Both the position numbers and the translations under genes were made by a program. 64,000 bases of DNA, taken from positions 62,001-126,000 of the forward strand of contig NZ_MPIY01000001.1 of the NCBI RefSeq assembly GCF_001953355.1, in the 5' to 3' direction. Shown in pieces: positions 1-9,438 of this stretch. Within the stretch, counting starts at the first letter, position 1. Every line of letters begins with the position of its first letter. This DNA is from Polynucleobacter sphagniphilus (GTDB lineage Bacteria > Pseudomonadota > Gammaproteobacteria > Burkholderiales > Burkholderiaceae). The notes beneath the pieces were generated by a model. That model ran no database searches and was not told the DNA's origin. It saw only the letters and a list, made by a program, of their open reading frames with translations.

Positions 1-212
1 TGACGCGAGCTAGTCTTATCTCTTGTAAATGACCCTGATGTAGCTTTCGCTACCTGACCCAAGAGAGAATCAGTTCAGGGGCAACCGCAATTAAGCGGCT
101 AGTGCGTAACGTTCGTCGTTAGCAGTTATTACATTCCCATTGATTTACGAGATAACGGGTCCTCGGTATGCCCTTGATGCTTTGTAATCCACGTCGAAAC
201 CATGTCGACCCC
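1..212 (-). ncRNA. ssrA: tmRNA (ssrA), 5' part; runs off the left edge
   Basis: Transfer-messenger RNA that rescues stalled ribosomes. Read on the minus strand, the RNA begins GGGGTCGACATGG at about 212, like the 5' acceptor strand of one-piece tmRNAs, followed by a TTTCGACG segment. About 100 nt in lies the resume point and a short frame encoding ANDERYALAA and a stop (complement 91-123), then pseudoknot-like inverted repeats. Roughly 212 nt of an expected 350-400 nt are present; the tRNA-like 3' end is outside the window. It sits 61 bp downstream of gph on the same strand. The standard 5' end argues against the permuted two-piece form known in some alpha- and beta-proteobacteria. The exact 5' end is inferred by analogy. 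Confidence 0.95.
91..123 (-). other. tmRNA proteolysis-tag reading frame (ANDERYALAA)
   Basis: On the minus strand the codons GCT AAC GAC GAA CGT TAC GCA CTA GCC GCT TAA encode the ten-residue degradation tag ANDERYALAA. The LAA terminus is the ClpXP/ClpAP recognition end known for ssrA tags. The tag is of the ANDxxxALAA type seen in beta-proteobacteria, which supports the taxonomic guess. Confidence 0.95.
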
Positions 213-273
213 GGAGTTCATGCATAAGAGGTTCTATTTTAAAGCCGCTGGCCTCAAATTTCCCAATATCTTT

Positions 274-960
274 TTATTCCCTGCTGGGAAAGATGATTTG
301 CAATAAATCGAGAGGGTGATGAATGATGTAATCGGCTCCCCAGGCCTCTGGAGGCTCTTTGCAGCCACAGTAGCCATAGGCGGCAGCAACAGTTTGCATG
401 CCCGCTGCCTTGCCTGCAATCACATCTCTAATGTCATCTCCCACATAAATTGATTTCGCAGGATCAATATTTGCGATTCTGGCAGCATGCAAAATGGGCT
501 CTGGGTGTGGTTTAGAGTGTGGCGTAGTGTCGCCAGAAACGGTTGCAATAGATCTATCATGCAAGCCCATTAGTTTTATTAAAGGATTGGTAAAGCGCTC
601 ACTCTTGTTGGTGATGATTCCCCATGGCAGTTTTGCGTCATCCATTTGATTAAGTAAATGCTTGATACCATCAAATAGGGTGCTATCGACCAGGAGACCT
701 CTTTCATAATTAGCCATGAACTCATCTCGCAGACCAATGAAATCAGGGTGCGCCGGGGTGATTCCAAAGGCGCCTTCGATTAGGCCGCGGGCACCAGCAG
801 ATGCACATGGCCGAAGAATGTCATAGGGCTTTAATGGTTGATTACGCACTTCAAGCAGTAGATTGGTTGCGGCAACCAAATCCGGGGCGGTATCAGCTAA
901 GGTGCCATCCAAATCGAAAAAGACCCCATGGTAAGGGCTTTGATGTGCCTCAGAAGTCAT
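274..960 (-). CDS. gph: phosphoglycolate phosphatase (HAD family)
   Basis: HAD-superfamily phosphatase of 228 aa, most likely phosphoglycolate phosphatase, which removes 2-phosphoglycolate formed by DNA repair or Rubisco. HAD motif I is DLDGT (nucleophile D16, acid/base D18), motif II is in ITNKS, motif III is the Lys of SKPHPEP and motif IV is GDDIRD. The segment between motifs I and II is an alpha-helical cap (subclass IA). The ATG overlaps the ubiG stop by 4 nt (ATGA), so the two are translationally coupled; ubiG-gph pairing is usual in beta-proteobacteria. A second HAD-IA protein is encoded at 48865-49545. The substrate is inferred from context; HAD-IA enzymes are hard to tell apart by motifs alone. 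Confidence 0.9.
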   Translation of the reverse strand: MTSEAHQSPYHGVFFDLDGTLADTAPDLVAATNLLLEVRNQPLKPYDILRPCASAGARGLIEGAFGITPAHPDFIGLRDEFMANYERGLLVDSTLFDGIKHLLNQMDDAKLPWGIITNKSERFTNPLIKLMGLHDRSIATVSGDTTPHSKPHPEPILHAARIANIDPAKSIYVGDDIRDVIAGKAAGMQTVAAAYGYCGCKEPPEAWGADYIIHHPLDLLQIIFPSRE

Positions 961-1646
961 TTGCGCACTGCAATCATGTAGTTGACTGCAACATCCTCAC
1001 CCAAGCTATAAACCTGAGTGAGCGGGTTGTAACTCAAGCCCTTAATACCAATCATTTCTAGGCCCGCTTGTCGTGTAAATGCCACTAGTTCAGAGGGTTT
1101 AATAAATTTGGCGTATTCATGAGTGCCTTTAGGTAGTAGTTTGAGGATGTATTCCGCGCCAATAATGGCAAATAAGTAGGACTTTGGGCTGCGATTCAAA
1201 GTGCTAAAAAAGAGCGTACCTCCTGGCTTACAAAGCTTGGCACAGGCTCTGACAACTGAGGCTGGATCGGGGACGTGCTCAAGCATTTCCATGCAAGTGA
1301 CTACATCGTATTGTTCTGGCTGCTCTTGAGCCAAATCTTCGGCTGCAATAGAGCGATAGGTAAGTTGTGCTCCTACTTCTAGGGCATGTAATTGAGCTAC
1401 TTTGAGGGCTTTTTCGGATAAATCAATACCGCAGGTGTCTGCTCCAGATTGAGCCATGGATTCAGCTAATATGCCACCGCCACAGCCAACATCGAGCACC
1501 TTCTTCCCGCTGATATCTACAAAAGATTGAATCCATGACAGACGTAATGGATTAATGGCATGCAAGGGCTTAAATTCACTTTCAGGATCCCACCAGCGAT
1601 GGGCTAGAGCGCTAAATTTGGCGATTTCAGATTGGTCGACGTTCAT
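957..1646 (-). CDS. ubiG: bifunctional 3-demethylubiquinone/2-octaprenyl-6-hydroxyphenol O-methyltransferase
   Basis: SAM-dependent O-methyltransferase (229 aa) that performs both O-methylations of ubiquinone synthesis. The N-terminus, with [14 protein letters not shown] and INPLR, is characteristic of UbiG. SAM-binding motif I is VLDVGCGGG (residues 50-58), followed by an acidic post-I residue (GIDLSE) and the motif around [10 protein letters not shown]. Length matches the family (about 230-240 aa). It lies between ompA and gph on the minus strand; the ompA terminator at 1699-1727 suggests ubiG-gph has its own promoter in the roughly 50 bp upstream of its ATG. Confidence 0.95.
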   Translation of the reverse strand: MNVDQSEIAKFSALAHRWWDPESEFKPLHAINPLRLSWIQSFVDISGKKVLDVGCGGGILAESMAQSGADTCGIDLSEKALKVAQLHALEVGAQLTYRSIAAEDLAQEQPEQYDVVTCMEMLEHVPDPASVVRACAKLCKPGGTLFFSTLNRSPKSYLFAIIGAEYILKLLPKGTHEYAKFIKPSELVAFTRQAGLEMIGIKGLSYNPLTQVYSLGEDVAVNYMIAVRK

Positions 1647-1698
1647 ATAAATTATTTGAGCAGGTGGGGCAGAGAATGCTTACGAATATAGCGGAAAT

Positions 1699-1727
1699 AA
1701 AAAAGCCCGGCATGACCGGGCTTTTTT
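1699..1727 (-). terminator. intrinsic terminator of the ompA-like gene
   Basis: Perfect inverted repeat AAAAGCCCGG (1701-1710) / CCGGGCTTTT (1716-1725) with a 5-nt loop. Read on the minus strand it gives a GC-rich stem ending in six T residues, 14 nt beyond the stop of the gene at 1742. Confidence 0.85.
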
Positions 1728-1741
1728 AAGTGAGACGCGAA

Positions 1742-2314
1742 TTACTGCTTAGGTGTCCCAACAACTTCGATGTCAGTACGGCGGTTCTTAGCGCGGCCTT
1801 CAGCAGTTGCATTGCTTGCAACTGGATTGCTCTTACCTTTAGATTCTGTGTAGATGCGGCTACCGTCAACACCTTGAGCTGTCAAATAAGTCTTAACAGA
1901 TTGTGCGCGACGCATACCCAAAGCCATGTTGTAAGCATCGGTACCAACGCTGTCAGTGTTACCAACAGCAACGATTACTTCCAAGTTCATCTTCTTCAAA
2001 TCAGCAGCAATTTTGTTCAAGGTTGCTTTGCCTTCTGGCTTCAAATCAGACTTGTTGAAGTCATAAAGTGTGTCAGCTTGCAAAGTGATCTTGTTTTGGC
2101 TTACGCCTGCAGGAGCAGCTTTAGGGCCGATCCAACCATCGCAACCCTGAGCAGCAGTTGCAGGTGTCCAGTTGTTATCACGCCAGCACAATGTGCCGTC
2201 GCCATTTTTCCAGTTCAATTGGCCATCGCCGTTTTGCCAGTTATCAGAAGCCATTGCTGCAGTTGCAGAAACGGTAATAACAGAAGCGAGCAACAGTTTT
2301 AGGGTTTTGTTCAT
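1742..2314 (-). CDS. short OmpA-family outer-membrane/peptidoglycan-binding protein
   Basis: Secreted protein of 190 aa. Residues 1-22 form a Sec signal peptide (MNKTLKLLLAS... ending AMA-SD). Residues about 23-65 are Trp/Gly/Asn-rich with two copies of an NW(Q/K)NGDG unit and a Cys pair (LCWRD, GCDGW) that could form a disulfide. Residues about 75-190 are a C-terminal OmpA domain: the LYDFNKSDLKPEG start, then the VGNTDSVGTDAYN and RRAQSVKTYL motifs and the conserved NRRTDIEVVG end, which bind diaminopimelate of peptidoglycan. The eight-stranded barrel of classical OmpA is missing, so the protein resembles the short OmpA/RmpM-like proteins of beta-proteobacteria. A GAGGA ribosome site precedes the ATG. 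It is divergent from gyrA. Confidence 0.88.
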   Translation of the reverse strand: MNKTLKLLLASVITVSATAAMASDNWQNGDGQLNWKNGDGTLCWRDNNWTPATAAQGCDGWIGPKAAPAGVSQNKITLQADTLYDFNKSDLKPEGKATLNKIAADLKKMNLEVIVAVGNTDSVGTDAYNMALGMRRAQSVKTYLTAQGVDGSRIYTESKGKSNPVASNATAEGRAKNRRTDIEVVGTPKQ

Positions 2315-2457
2315 TTTTAGTCCTCAAAAATCTCTTTTTAATTAAAGTCAAACTTAAATGTAATTCGCCCTACTTTGAAGCAAAAACCGCAAAGCGACAC
2401 ATCTCAATTTCGTACAAACTGACAGAATCTTAGCATAGGGGCTATCAGTCATCAAAA

Positions 2458-2466
2458 TGATATTAT
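2458..2466 (+). promoter_or_regulatory. extended -10 element predicting a leaderless gyrA mRNA
   Basis: TGA-TATTAT ends 6 nt before the gyrA ATG (hexamer at -12 to -7). No Shine-Dalgarno sequence is visible. An alternative promoter CTGACA (2419-2424), 18 nt, TATCAG (2443-2448) would give an 18-nt leader. Confidence 0.5.
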
Positions 2467-2472
2467 TTCTAA

Positions 2473-5187
2473 ATGGAACAAGCCGCTAAAGAAACACTAC
2501 CAATATCCCTCGAAGACGAAATGCGGCGGTCCTATTTGGACTACGCAATGAGCGTCATCGTCGGCAGAGCCCTGCCAGACGTACGCGATGGCCTGAAACC
2601 CGTGCATCGACGCGTCCTATTCGCGATGTATGAATTAAACAACGATTGGAACCGTGCTTACAAAAAATCTGCCCGTATAGTTGGCGATGTGATCGGTAAA
2701 TACCATCCACATGGCGATTCTGCGGTGTATGACACGATTGTTCGTATGGCTCAGGATTTCTCTCTACGCTATATGCTCGTTGATGGGCAGGGTAACTTCG
2801 GCTCCGTTGACGGTGATAATGCCGCCGCAATGCGGTATACCGAGATCCGCCTGCGCAAGATTGCCCATGAGCTTTTAGCTGATTTGGACAAAGAAACGGT
2901 CGACTTTGGCCCCAATTACGACGGTAGCGAGAAAGAACCCCTGATTCTGCCGGCAAAAGTGCCGAATTTACTGATCAACGGTAGCTCTGGTATTGCTGTA
3001 GGTATGGCGACGAATATTCCGCCACATAACCTCGATGAGGTTATTTCTGCCTGTTTGCACGTGTTGCATAACCCTGAGTGTTCGATTGATGAGCTCATTG
3101 AGATCATCCCAGCGCCTGATTTCCCAACTGCTGGGATTATTTATGGGGTTCAGGGGGTTCGTGAGGGCTATCGCACCGGTCGTGGCCGGGTGGTGATGCG
3201 TGCCAAGACTCACTTTGAGGATATTGACAAAGGATCTCGCCAGGCGATCATCGTCGATGAGCTTCCTTACCAGGTCAATAAAAAGAATTTGCTCGAGCGT
3301 ATCGCTGAGTTGGTTAATGAGAAGAAGGTCGAAGGCATCTCTGATTTGCGCGATGAATCAGATAAGTCAGGTATGCGCGTTGTGATTGAATTAAAGCGCG
3401 GTGAAGTGCCAGAGGTTGTGCTCAATAATTTGTACAAGAGTACCCAGTTACAAGACAACTTCGGCATGAATATGGTGGCTTTGGTGGATAACCAGCCACG
3501 CCTGCTCAATTTGAAACAGATGCTCGAGTACTTCTTGCAGCATCGTCGTGAGGTTGTTACACGTCGCACTATTTTTGAATTACGTAAAGCGCGTGAGCGT
3601 GGCCACGTATTAGAAGGTTTGGCGGTTGCCCTGGCAAACATTGATGAATTTATTGCCATTATTAAAGCGGCGGCAAATCCAGTGATTGCCAAACAAGACT
3701 TAATGGGTAAAGCATGGGATTCATCCATGGTGCGCGAGATGTTGGCACGTGCTGAGACCGATACCCCAGGCGGTCGCAACGCGTATCGCCCAGAAGGTTT
3801 ATTGCCTGAATACGGTATGCAAACTACTGGCTTGTATCGCCTCTCCGATAGTCAGGCGCAAGAAATTTTGCAAATGCGTTTGCAACGTCTGACAGGTCTT
3901 GAGCAAGACAAGATTGTGAATGAGTACAAAGATGTGATGGCAGAAATTTCTGACTTACTCGATCTGTTAGCCAAGCCAGAGCGTGTCACTCAAGTGATTG
4001 AGAGCGAGCTTAAAGAGGTGCAGACTGAGTTTGGTATTGCTGGAGGTGATAGTGGTCGTCGTTCATTTATCGAGATGAATGCAACTGAGTTGTTTACTGA
4101 AGATTTGATCACCCCGCAAGACATGGTAGTAACACTATCGAATACTGGCTATATGAAGAGTCAGCCCCTGAGTGAGTACCGTGCACAGAAGCGTGGTGGT
4201 CGCGGCAAGCAAGCAGCGGCAACCAAAAATGAAGATTGGATCGAAACTTTATTCGTTGCCAATACGCATGACATTATTTTGTGTTTCTCCGATCGCGGCC
4301 GGATGTATTGGCTTAAGGTGTGGGAAGTTCCACAAGGTAGCCGTACTTCTCGCGGCAAACCTATTGTCAATATGTTCCCCCTGATTGAAGGTGAAAAGAT
4401 CACAGTGATCCTGCCGATTAAGGGTTACCAAGACGATCATTACGTCTTTATGGCAACCAGCCTAGGCACGGTTAAGAAAACACGTTTGTCTGATTTCTCA
4501 AATCCTCGCAAAGCTGGAATTATTGCGGTCGATTTGAATGAGAATGATTTCTTGGTTGGAGCAGCCATTACCGATGGTAAGCACGATGTGATGTTGTTTT
4601 CAGATGCAGGTAAGGCTGTTCGCTTTGATGAGAATGATGTTCGTCCGATGGGTCGAACTGCGCGCGGCGTACGCGGTATGAACTTGGGTGAAGGTCATCA
4701 GGTGATTGCGATGTTGGTTGCTCCTGCTGAAGCGGCTGAAGGTGCTGAGATCAATACAGTTGATGCTGCAGGTAACGCCATTCCAAGTAGTGTATTAACT
4801 GCAACTGAAAACGGTTATGGCAAGCGTACGCCAATTGGTGAATACACCCGTCATGGTCGTGGCACTAAAGGAATGATTGCAATCCAAACAACTGAGCGTA
4901 ACGGCAAGGTAGTGGCTGCATCTTTGGTTTCGCCCGAAGATCAAATTATGTTGATTACCACTGGCGGAATTTTGGTGCGTACTCGTGTATCGGAGATTCG
5001 TGAAATGGGTCGCGCTACACAGGGTGTTACTCTGATCAACGTCGATGAAGGCACTCGTTTGTCTGGCTTGCAGCGCATTGCTGAAAGCGATTCGGATGAT
5101 GATAGCGAAATCGATGACGGTGAAGATGGCGATATGACTGCTGATCCAGCGACTGATACTGGCCCTAGTGAAGCGAGTGATGCCTAA
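2473..5187 (+). CDS. gyrA: DNA gyrase subunit A
   Basis: A subunit of DNA gyrase (904 aa), which cuts and rejoins DNA to introduce negative supercoils with GyrB. The catalytic tyrosine is Y122 ([11 protein letters not shown]). The quinolone region reads HGDSAVYD with S83 and D87 as in susceptible E. coli GyrA. The GyrA box QKRGGRG (572-578) starts the DNA-wrapping beta-pinwheel. An extra segment in the pinwheel (around [18 protein letters not shown]) and a very acidic C-terminal tail of about 35 residues (ESDSDDDSE...) are both visible. The start lacks an SD sequence but has TATTAT at -12 to -7. It begins the serC-pheA-aroA-cmk-rpsA supraoperon; serC follows after 31 bp. Confidence 0.98.
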   Translation: MEQAAKETLPISLEDEMRRSYLDYAMSVIVGRALPDVRDGLKPVHRRVLFAMYELNNDWNRAYKKSARIVGDVIGKYHPHGDSAVYDTIVRMAQDFSLRYMLVDGQGNFGSVDGDNAAAMRYTEIRLRKIAHELLADLDKETVDFGPNYDGSEKEPLILPAKVPNLLINGSSGIAVGMATNIPPHNLDEVISACLHVLHNPECSIDELIEIIPAPDFPTAGIIYGVQGVREGYRTGRGRVVMRAKTHFEDIDKGSRQAIIVDELPYQVNKKNLLERIAELVNEKKVEGISDLRDESDKSGMRVVIELKRGEVPEVVLNNLYKSTQLQDNFGMNMVALVDNQPRLLNLKQMLEYFLQHRREVVTRRTIFELRKARERGHVLEGLAVALANIDEFIAIIKAAANPVIAKQDLMGKAWDSSMVREMLARAETDTPGGRNAYRPEGLLPEYGMQTTGLYRLSDSQAQEILQMRLQRLTGLEQDKIVNEYKDVMAEISDLLDLLAKPERVTQVIESELKEVQTEFGIAGGDSGRRSFIEMNATELFTEDLITPQDMVVTLSNTGYMKSQPLSEYRAQKRGGRGKQAAATKNEDWIETLFVANTHDIILCFSDRGRMYWLKVWEVPQGSRTSRGKPIVNMFPLIEGEKITVILPIKGYQDDHYVFMATSLGTVKKTRLSDFSNPRKAGIIAVDLNENDFLVGAAITDGKHDVMLFSDAGKAVRFDENDVRPMGRTARGVRGMNLGEGHQVIAMLVAPAEAAEGAEINTVDAAGNAIPSSVLTATENGYGKRTPIGEYTRHGRGTKGMIAIQTTERNGKVVAASLVSPEDQIMLITTGGILVRTRVSEIREMGRATQGVTLINVDEGTRLSGLQRIAESDSDDDSEIDDGEDGDMTADPATDTGPSEASDA

Positions 5188-5218
5188 TCGGCATTTCTAA
5201 AGGGCGAGCATATTCATC

Positions 5219-6316
5219 ATGACGTTTGATAACCGCATTTATAACTTCGCTGCGGGGCCTTCAGCTGTTCCCGGTGAAGTTTTAAAGCAAGCTGCTGACG
5301 AACTCCTGAACTGGCGGGGGCTCGGCACAAGCGTGATGGAAATTAGCCACCGCAGCAAAGAATTTATGGCGGTCTATGAGGAGACGCTGGCGGATCTGCG
5401 TACCTTAATGAATATCCCCGATTCTTATGAGATCTTGCTTTTGCAGGGTGGGGGCATTGGTCAAAATGCTGCTATACCTATGAACCTGATGGCATTGGGT
5501 CAAAATGGCCCCAAAGCAGATTTCATAGTTACTGGTATTTGGTCTGAAAAATCTCTTAAAGAAGCTGAGAAATATGGTGTCGCACATTTAGCTGCTACAT
5601 CGGCAGATTTGCAATTTAATACCGTGCCACCAGGTTCAAGTTGGCAGTTATCGGATGACGCTGCTTACGTACATTACTGCGATAATGAAACTATTGGTGG
5701 CGTTGAATTTTCTGATGTACCAGATGTTGGTAACAAACCCCTAGTGGTGGATGTCTCAAGTAGCATTCTTTCTAAAGAAATTGATGTCACTAAGGGTGGT
5801 GTTTGGTTTGGTGGAGCGCAAAAAAATATTGGCCCATCTGGCGTAACGATTGTCATCGTACGCAAAGATCTACTTGGGCATAGTATGAAAATCACCCCAT
5901 CGATCTGGGATTGGTCTAAGCAATCAGCCAATCAATCCATGCTCAATACCCCACCCACCTTTTCGATCTACATGGCTGGCTTGGGATTCAAGTGGTTGCT
6001 CAAAAAGGGCGGTGTAAAAGCAATTGCAAAGATCAATCAAGAAAAAGCAAATTTGCTTTACAACTTCATTGATCAAAGTAGTCTTTATGAGAATCGTATT
6101 GCCAAGGAATACCGTTCCAGAATGAATGTGACCTTTTTCTTAAAAGATGAAAATTTGAATGCTGCATTTTTGGCGCAGTCTAATGCTGCTGGCTTGGTTG
6201 CATTGCGCGGACATAAGGCGGTAGGTGGAATGCGTGCCAGTATTTATAACGCTATGCCCTTAGAAGGCGTTCAGGCTCTAGTTGAATTTATGCGTGACTT
6301 TGAGAGGCGTGCTTAA
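5219..6316 (+). CDS. serC: phosphoserine aminotransferase
   Basis: PLP enzyme (365 aa) that converts 3-phosphohydroxypyruvate to phosphoserine, and in many bacteria also acts in pyridoxal phosphate synthesis. The N-terminus NFAAGPSAVP is typical of SerC; the PLP lysine is K202 in GGAQKNIGPSG; GGGIGQN is the phosphate-contacting loop and GGMRAS lies near the C-terminus. The stop overlaps the pheA ATG by 1 nt (TAATG). Its place between gyrA and pheA is the standard beta/gamma-proteobacterial arrangement. Confidence 0.97.
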   Translation: MTFDNRIYNFAAGPSAVPGEVLKQAADELLNWRGLGTSVMEISHRSKEFMAVYEETLADLRTLMNIPDSYEILLLQGGGIGQNAAIPMNLMALGQNGPKADFIVTGIWSEKSLKEAEKYGVAHLAATSADLQFNTVPPGSSWQLSDDAAYVHYCDNETIGGVEFSDVPDVGNKPLVVDVSSSILSKEIDVTKGGVWFGGAQKNIGPSGVTIVIVRKDLLGHSMKITPSIWDWSKQSANQSMLNTPPTFSIYMAGLGFKWLLKKGGVKAIAKINQEKANLLYNFIDQSSLYENRIAKEYRSRMNVTFFLKDENLNAAFLAQSNAAGLVALRGHKAVGGMRASIYNAMPLEGVQALVEFMRDFERRA

Positions 6317-7398
6317 TGAGTAATGAAGAACAGCGTTTAGCCCCACTACGCGAAAAAATTGATTCTTTAGATGCACAAATTCTAGAATTGCTGACACAAC
6401 GTGCGCAAGCGGCGCAAGAGGTCGGGCACGTTAAAGGCGGATTTTCCTCTCCCGTTTTTAGGCCTGAGCGTGAGCGTCAAGTAGTCTCTCGCCTGCAGTC
6501 AATCAATCCAGGGCCTTTATTGCCTGATGGTATCGCTGCGATTTGGCGTGAAGTGATGTCTGCATGTAGAGCACTAGAGGCTCGCCAAACAATCGCCTAC
6601 CTTGGGCCTGCTGGCACATTTTCCGAGCAGGCTGCACAAACCTATTTCGGTCATTCCATAGTTGGATTGCCTTGCGTGAGCCTAGATGAGGTATTTAAGG
6701 CGGTTGAAAAAGGCGCAGCGCAATTTGGCGTAGTCCCAGTTGAAAATTCTAGTGAAGGCGCGGTCTCGCGCACTTTGGATTTGCTGCTTGATTCTCCAAT
6801 GCAAATTAGTGGTGAAATCGTTTTGCCCATTTGCCATCACTTGTTAACTAAGAGTGGTAATTTAGACGGTGTTACGACTGTATGTGCGCATGCTCAGGCT
6901 CTAGCGCAGTGTCAGCAATGGTTGAGTCAGCACGCACCGCAATTAAAGCGCCAAGCAGTTAGCAGTAATGCTGAGGCAGCACGCCTTGCCGCCGCTGATC
7001 CAGCCATTGCGGCAATTGCAGGCGACCCAGCGCAAATTACTTATGAATTACAGGCTGTAGCCTCGCGCATTCAGGATGATGCGCATAACCGTACCCGTTT
7101 TGTTGTGATTGGCAATTACGCTTGCCAAGCTACGGGACATGATCAAACCTCTTTGGTGTTATCGGTTGATAACCAGCCTGGCGCCGTGCATAGTTTGTTA
7201 GCGCCTTTAGCCAAGCATGGCGTCTCTATGAATCGCTTTGAATCCCGTCCGGCGCGTAAAGGTACGTGGGAGTATCACTTTTACATTGATATCGCAGGTC
7301 ATGCGGATGATGAAAAAGTAGCGAAGGCAATGGATGAGCTAAAGAGTATTGCTGCTTTTTATAAAAAACTGGGCTCCTATCCGCGTTCAGCTGCTTAA
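6316..7398 (+). CDS. pheA: bifunctional chorismate mutase / prephenate dehydratase (P-protein)
   Basis: Enzyme of 360 aa that makes phenylpyruvate from chorismate. Residues about 1-85 are an AroQ-class chorismate mutase (LAPLREKIDSLDAQILELL, then RPERERQV). Residues about 92-270 are the prephenate dehydratase with YLGPAGTFSEQA and the VPVENSSEGAVSRT active-site loop. Residues about 275-350 form an ACT domain (FESRPARKGTWEY) for phenylalanine feedback inhibition. The length matches proteobacterial P-proteins. It is coupled to serC by a 1-nt overlap. Confidence 0.97.
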   Translation: MSNEEQRLAPLREKIDSLDAQILELLTQRAQAAQEVGHVKGGFSSPVFRPERERQVVSRLQSINPGPLLPDGIAAIWREVMSACRALEARQTIAYLGPAGTFSEQAAQTYFGHSIVGLPCVSLDEVFKAVEKGAAQFGVVPVENSSEGAVSRTLDLLLDSPMQISGEIVLPICHHLLTKSGNLDGVTTVCAHAQALAQCQQWLSQHAPQLKRQAVSSNAEAARLAAADPAIAAIAGDPAQITYELQAVASRIQDDAHNRTRFVVIGNYACQATGHDQTSLVLSVDNQPGAVHSLLAPLAKHGVSMNRFESRPARKGTWEYHFYIDIAGHADDEKVAKAMDELKSIAAFYKKLGSYPRSAA

Positions 7399-7424
7399 TT
7401 GCTTTCTTACGTAATGTATTGACG

Positions 7425-8549
7425 ATGACTTCAAAACTAGGTTTAAAACACATTCAAGCGATTGCTCCTTATATAGGAGGTCGCCCGATTAGCGAGGTAG
7501 CGCGCGAGTACGGTTTAGATGAAGGCAAGATTGTAAAGTTGGCTTCGAATGAAAATCCTTTGGGCATGCCCCAATCTGCCAAGGATGCCATGCTCAAGGC
7601 AGCGAGTGACTTAGGTCGTTACCCCGATTCCAATGGCTTTGAATTAAAAAATGTATTGGCTGCGCGTTTGGGTGTTCCAACCGATTGGATTACCTTGGGC
7701 AACGGTAGTAATGATATTTTGGAATTAGCTGCTCGTGCGGTTGCGCAAACTGGCGATGAGGTTATTTTCTCTAAACACGCTTTTGCGGTCTACCCCCTAG
7801 CTACTCAAGCAGTTGGTGCGAAGGCAATTGAGGTGGCTGCTACAGCAATGTACGGCCATGACTTGCCAGCCATGTTAGCGGCAGTCAAAGCATCAGGCGA
7901 TAAGGCTAAATTAGTATTTGTGGCTAATCCCAATAATCCAACTGGCAGTTACTTAACTGCAAAAGAGATTGAGGCGTTTTTACTGGCGGTGCCATCCGAT
8001 GTGTTGGTAGTTTTGGATGAGGCTTATAACGAATACCTCACTCCAGAACAGCGCTACGATGCGATTGCGTGGGTCAAGCGCTTTCCCAATATGATTTTGT
8101 CGCGTAGTTTTTCTAAGGCTTATGGTCTGGCGGGTTTGCGCATTGGTTATGGTGTAGCGCAGCCGGCATTGACTGATTTACTCAATCGTATTCGTCAGCC
8201 ATTTAATGTTAATAGTCTTGCGCAAGCTGCTGCAATTGCAGCATTTCAAGATACAGAATTTTTGCAGCAAGGTTTTGAGCTTAATCGTGCGGGTTACGCG
8301 CAACTTACCCAGGCTTTTGATGAGTTGCACCTTGCTTACTTGCCATCCGCTGGAAATTTTGTGTTGGTTCAGGTTGGTGAAGACGATCAAGCTGGTGCAC
8401 GCATTAACTTGGCTTTACTTAAGCGTGGCATCATTGTTCGCCCGGTTGGTAACTATGGATTGCCGCAATGGCTGCGTATATCGATTGGTTTGCCTGAAGA
8501 AAATGCTGCTTTCATTGATGCCTTAAAAGATATTCTGGCGCAAAAGTAA
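7425..8549 (+). CDS. hisC: histidinol-phosphate / aromatic aminotransferase
   Basis: Fold-type I PLP aminotransferase of 374 aa in the HisC group. Motifs include LASNENPLG, the substrate phosphate/carboxylate region RYPDSNG, FVANPNNPTG, LDEAYNEY and the PLP lysine K231 in RSFSKAYGLAGLRIGYG. In the gyrA-serC-pheA-X-tyrA-aroA supraoperon this member (HisC2 or HisHb type) is thought to act on phenylpyruvate, prephenate or hydroxyphenylpyruvate as well as, or instead of, imidazole-acetol phosphate; that is an inference from position. I chose the ATG at 7425; a TTG two codons upstream (7419) is in frame but less likely. Confidence 0.92.
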   Translation: MTSKLGLKHIQAIAPYIGGRPISEVAREYGLDEGKIVKLASNENPLGMPQSAKDAMLKAASDLGRYPDSNGFELKNVLAARLGVPTDWITLGNGSNDILELAARAVAQTGDEVIFSKHAFAVYPLATQAVGAKAIEVAATAMYGHDLPAMLAAVKASGDKAKLVFVANPNNPTGSYLTAKEIEAFLLAVPSDVLVVLDEAYNEYLTPEQRYDAIAWVKRFPNMILSRSFSKAYGLAGLRIGYGVAQPALTDLLNRIRQPFNVNSLAQAAAIAAFQDTEFLQQGFELNRAGYAQLTQAFDELHLAYLPSAGNFVLVQVGEDDQAGARINLALLKRGIIVRPVGNYGLPQWLRISIGLPEENAAFIDALKDILAQK

Positions 8550-8556
8550 ATTTCTT

Positions 8557-9438
8557 ATGACCATCATTCATTCTGCGAGTAATTACGGAACCGTCACCAT
8601 TGTTGGCGTAGGTTTGATTGGCGCTTCCTTAGGTTTGGGTTTAAAGCAGGCTGGTGTTGTTACCAAGGTCTATGGAGTTGGTCGCAGTAAGTCAAACTTG
8701 GATGAGGCGCTTAAGTTAGGTGCGATTGATGCGGTTATTGATTTGGTGCAGGCTGCCAAACAATCCGACGTCATCGTGCTCTGTGTGCCGGTAGCGCAAA
8801 TGCGTTCTGCTTTTGAGGTTATTGAACCCTATCTTGAATCTCGCACCCTGATTACCGATGCTGGTAGCACTAAAGGTGACGTGATATTGGCAGCAAAAGA
8901 GGTTTTAGGTAAGAAGGCCTGTCAATTTGTGCCTGCACACCCAATTGCTGGTGGCGCTCAGCATGGAGCTGCTGCAGCTAAGGCCGATCTCTTTAAGGGG
9001 AAGCAAACTATTCTTTGTCCTTTGCAGGAAAACTCAGCGCAAGACACCGATTTGATTGCAGGGTTTTGGGAGTCCGTTGGATCTGATGTGAAAAAGATTG
9101 GCAGCGTACAGCATGATGCAATTTATGCCGCCGTGTCGCATTTGCCGCACATTCTTTCTTATGCGCTAATGGCTAGCGTTGTGAACTCAGAAGATGCGGA
9201 TCAAAAATTGGGCCATGTGGGCGCTGGCTTTAAAGATTTCACTCGTATTGCAGCCTCTAGTCCAGAAATGTGGCGCGATATTTGTTTGGGTAATCGCACT
9301 GCGATTTTGAAAGAGTTAGATCAATATTTGTTGATTGTGAACCATTTGCGTAAGCTGATTTCTGATAATGATGGAGCTGGTCTAGAGAAGTTATTTAATA
9401 AGGCAAGTAAAGCACGCCAAGATTTGGATATGCTTTGA
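8557..9438 (+). CDS. tyrA: prephenate dehydrogenase
   Basis: NAD(P)-dependent enzyme (293 aa) giving 4-hydroxyphenylpyruvate (or arogenate to tyrosine). Residues about 12-40 form the Rossmann fold ([16 protein letters not shown]). The active-site region has [15 protein letters not shown] and [12 protein letters not shown]. There is no ACT or chorismate mutase domain, so it is the short core TyrA of beta-proteobacteria. The stop TGA and the aroA ATG overlap as TGATG. In some relatives tyrA and aroA are fused; here they are separate but coupled. Cofactor preference cannot be set from the sequence. Confidence 0.95.
   Translation: MTIIHSASNYGTVTIVGVGLIGASLGLGLKQAGVVTKVYGVGRSKSNLDEALKLGAIDAVIDLVQAAKQSDVIVLCVPVAQMRSAFEVIEPYLESRTLITDAGSTKGDVILAAKEVLGKKACQFVPAHPIAGGAQHGAAAAKADLFKGKQTILCPLQENSAQDTDLIAGFWESVGSDVKKIGSVQHDAIYAAVSHLPHILSYALMASVVNSEDADQKLGHVGAGFKDFTRIAASSPEMWRDICLGNRTAILKELDQYLLIVNHLRKLISDNDGAGLEKLFNKASKARQDLDML

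Noticed and set aside
1-212. Two-piece (permuted) tmRNA
   Set aside because: The RNA starts with the standard one-piece 5' sequence and carries the tag about 90-120 nt in; the 3' part is outside the window, so this is only moderately settled.
1730-2302. 190-codon frame opposite the OmpA-like gene
   Set aside because: Fully antisense to a gene with clear signal peptide and OmpA domain; composition mirrors the sense codons and there is no ribosome site.
2419-2448. CTGACA-18-TATCAG as the main gyrA promoter
   Set aside because: Possible, but the extended -10 TGATATTAT next to the ATG matches the pattern of eight other genes; kept only as an alternative.
3267-3779. 170-codon frame opposite gyrA
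   Set aside because: Antisense shadow of a conserved gene; no recognisable motif.
9435-9437. TTG start for aroA, and similar TTG starts at 7419 (hisC), 44700 (moaA), 52885 (plsX), 58291 (mucD), 62525 (rnc)
   Set aside because: In each case a nearby ATG fits the family N-terminus, an overlap or a -10 element better.
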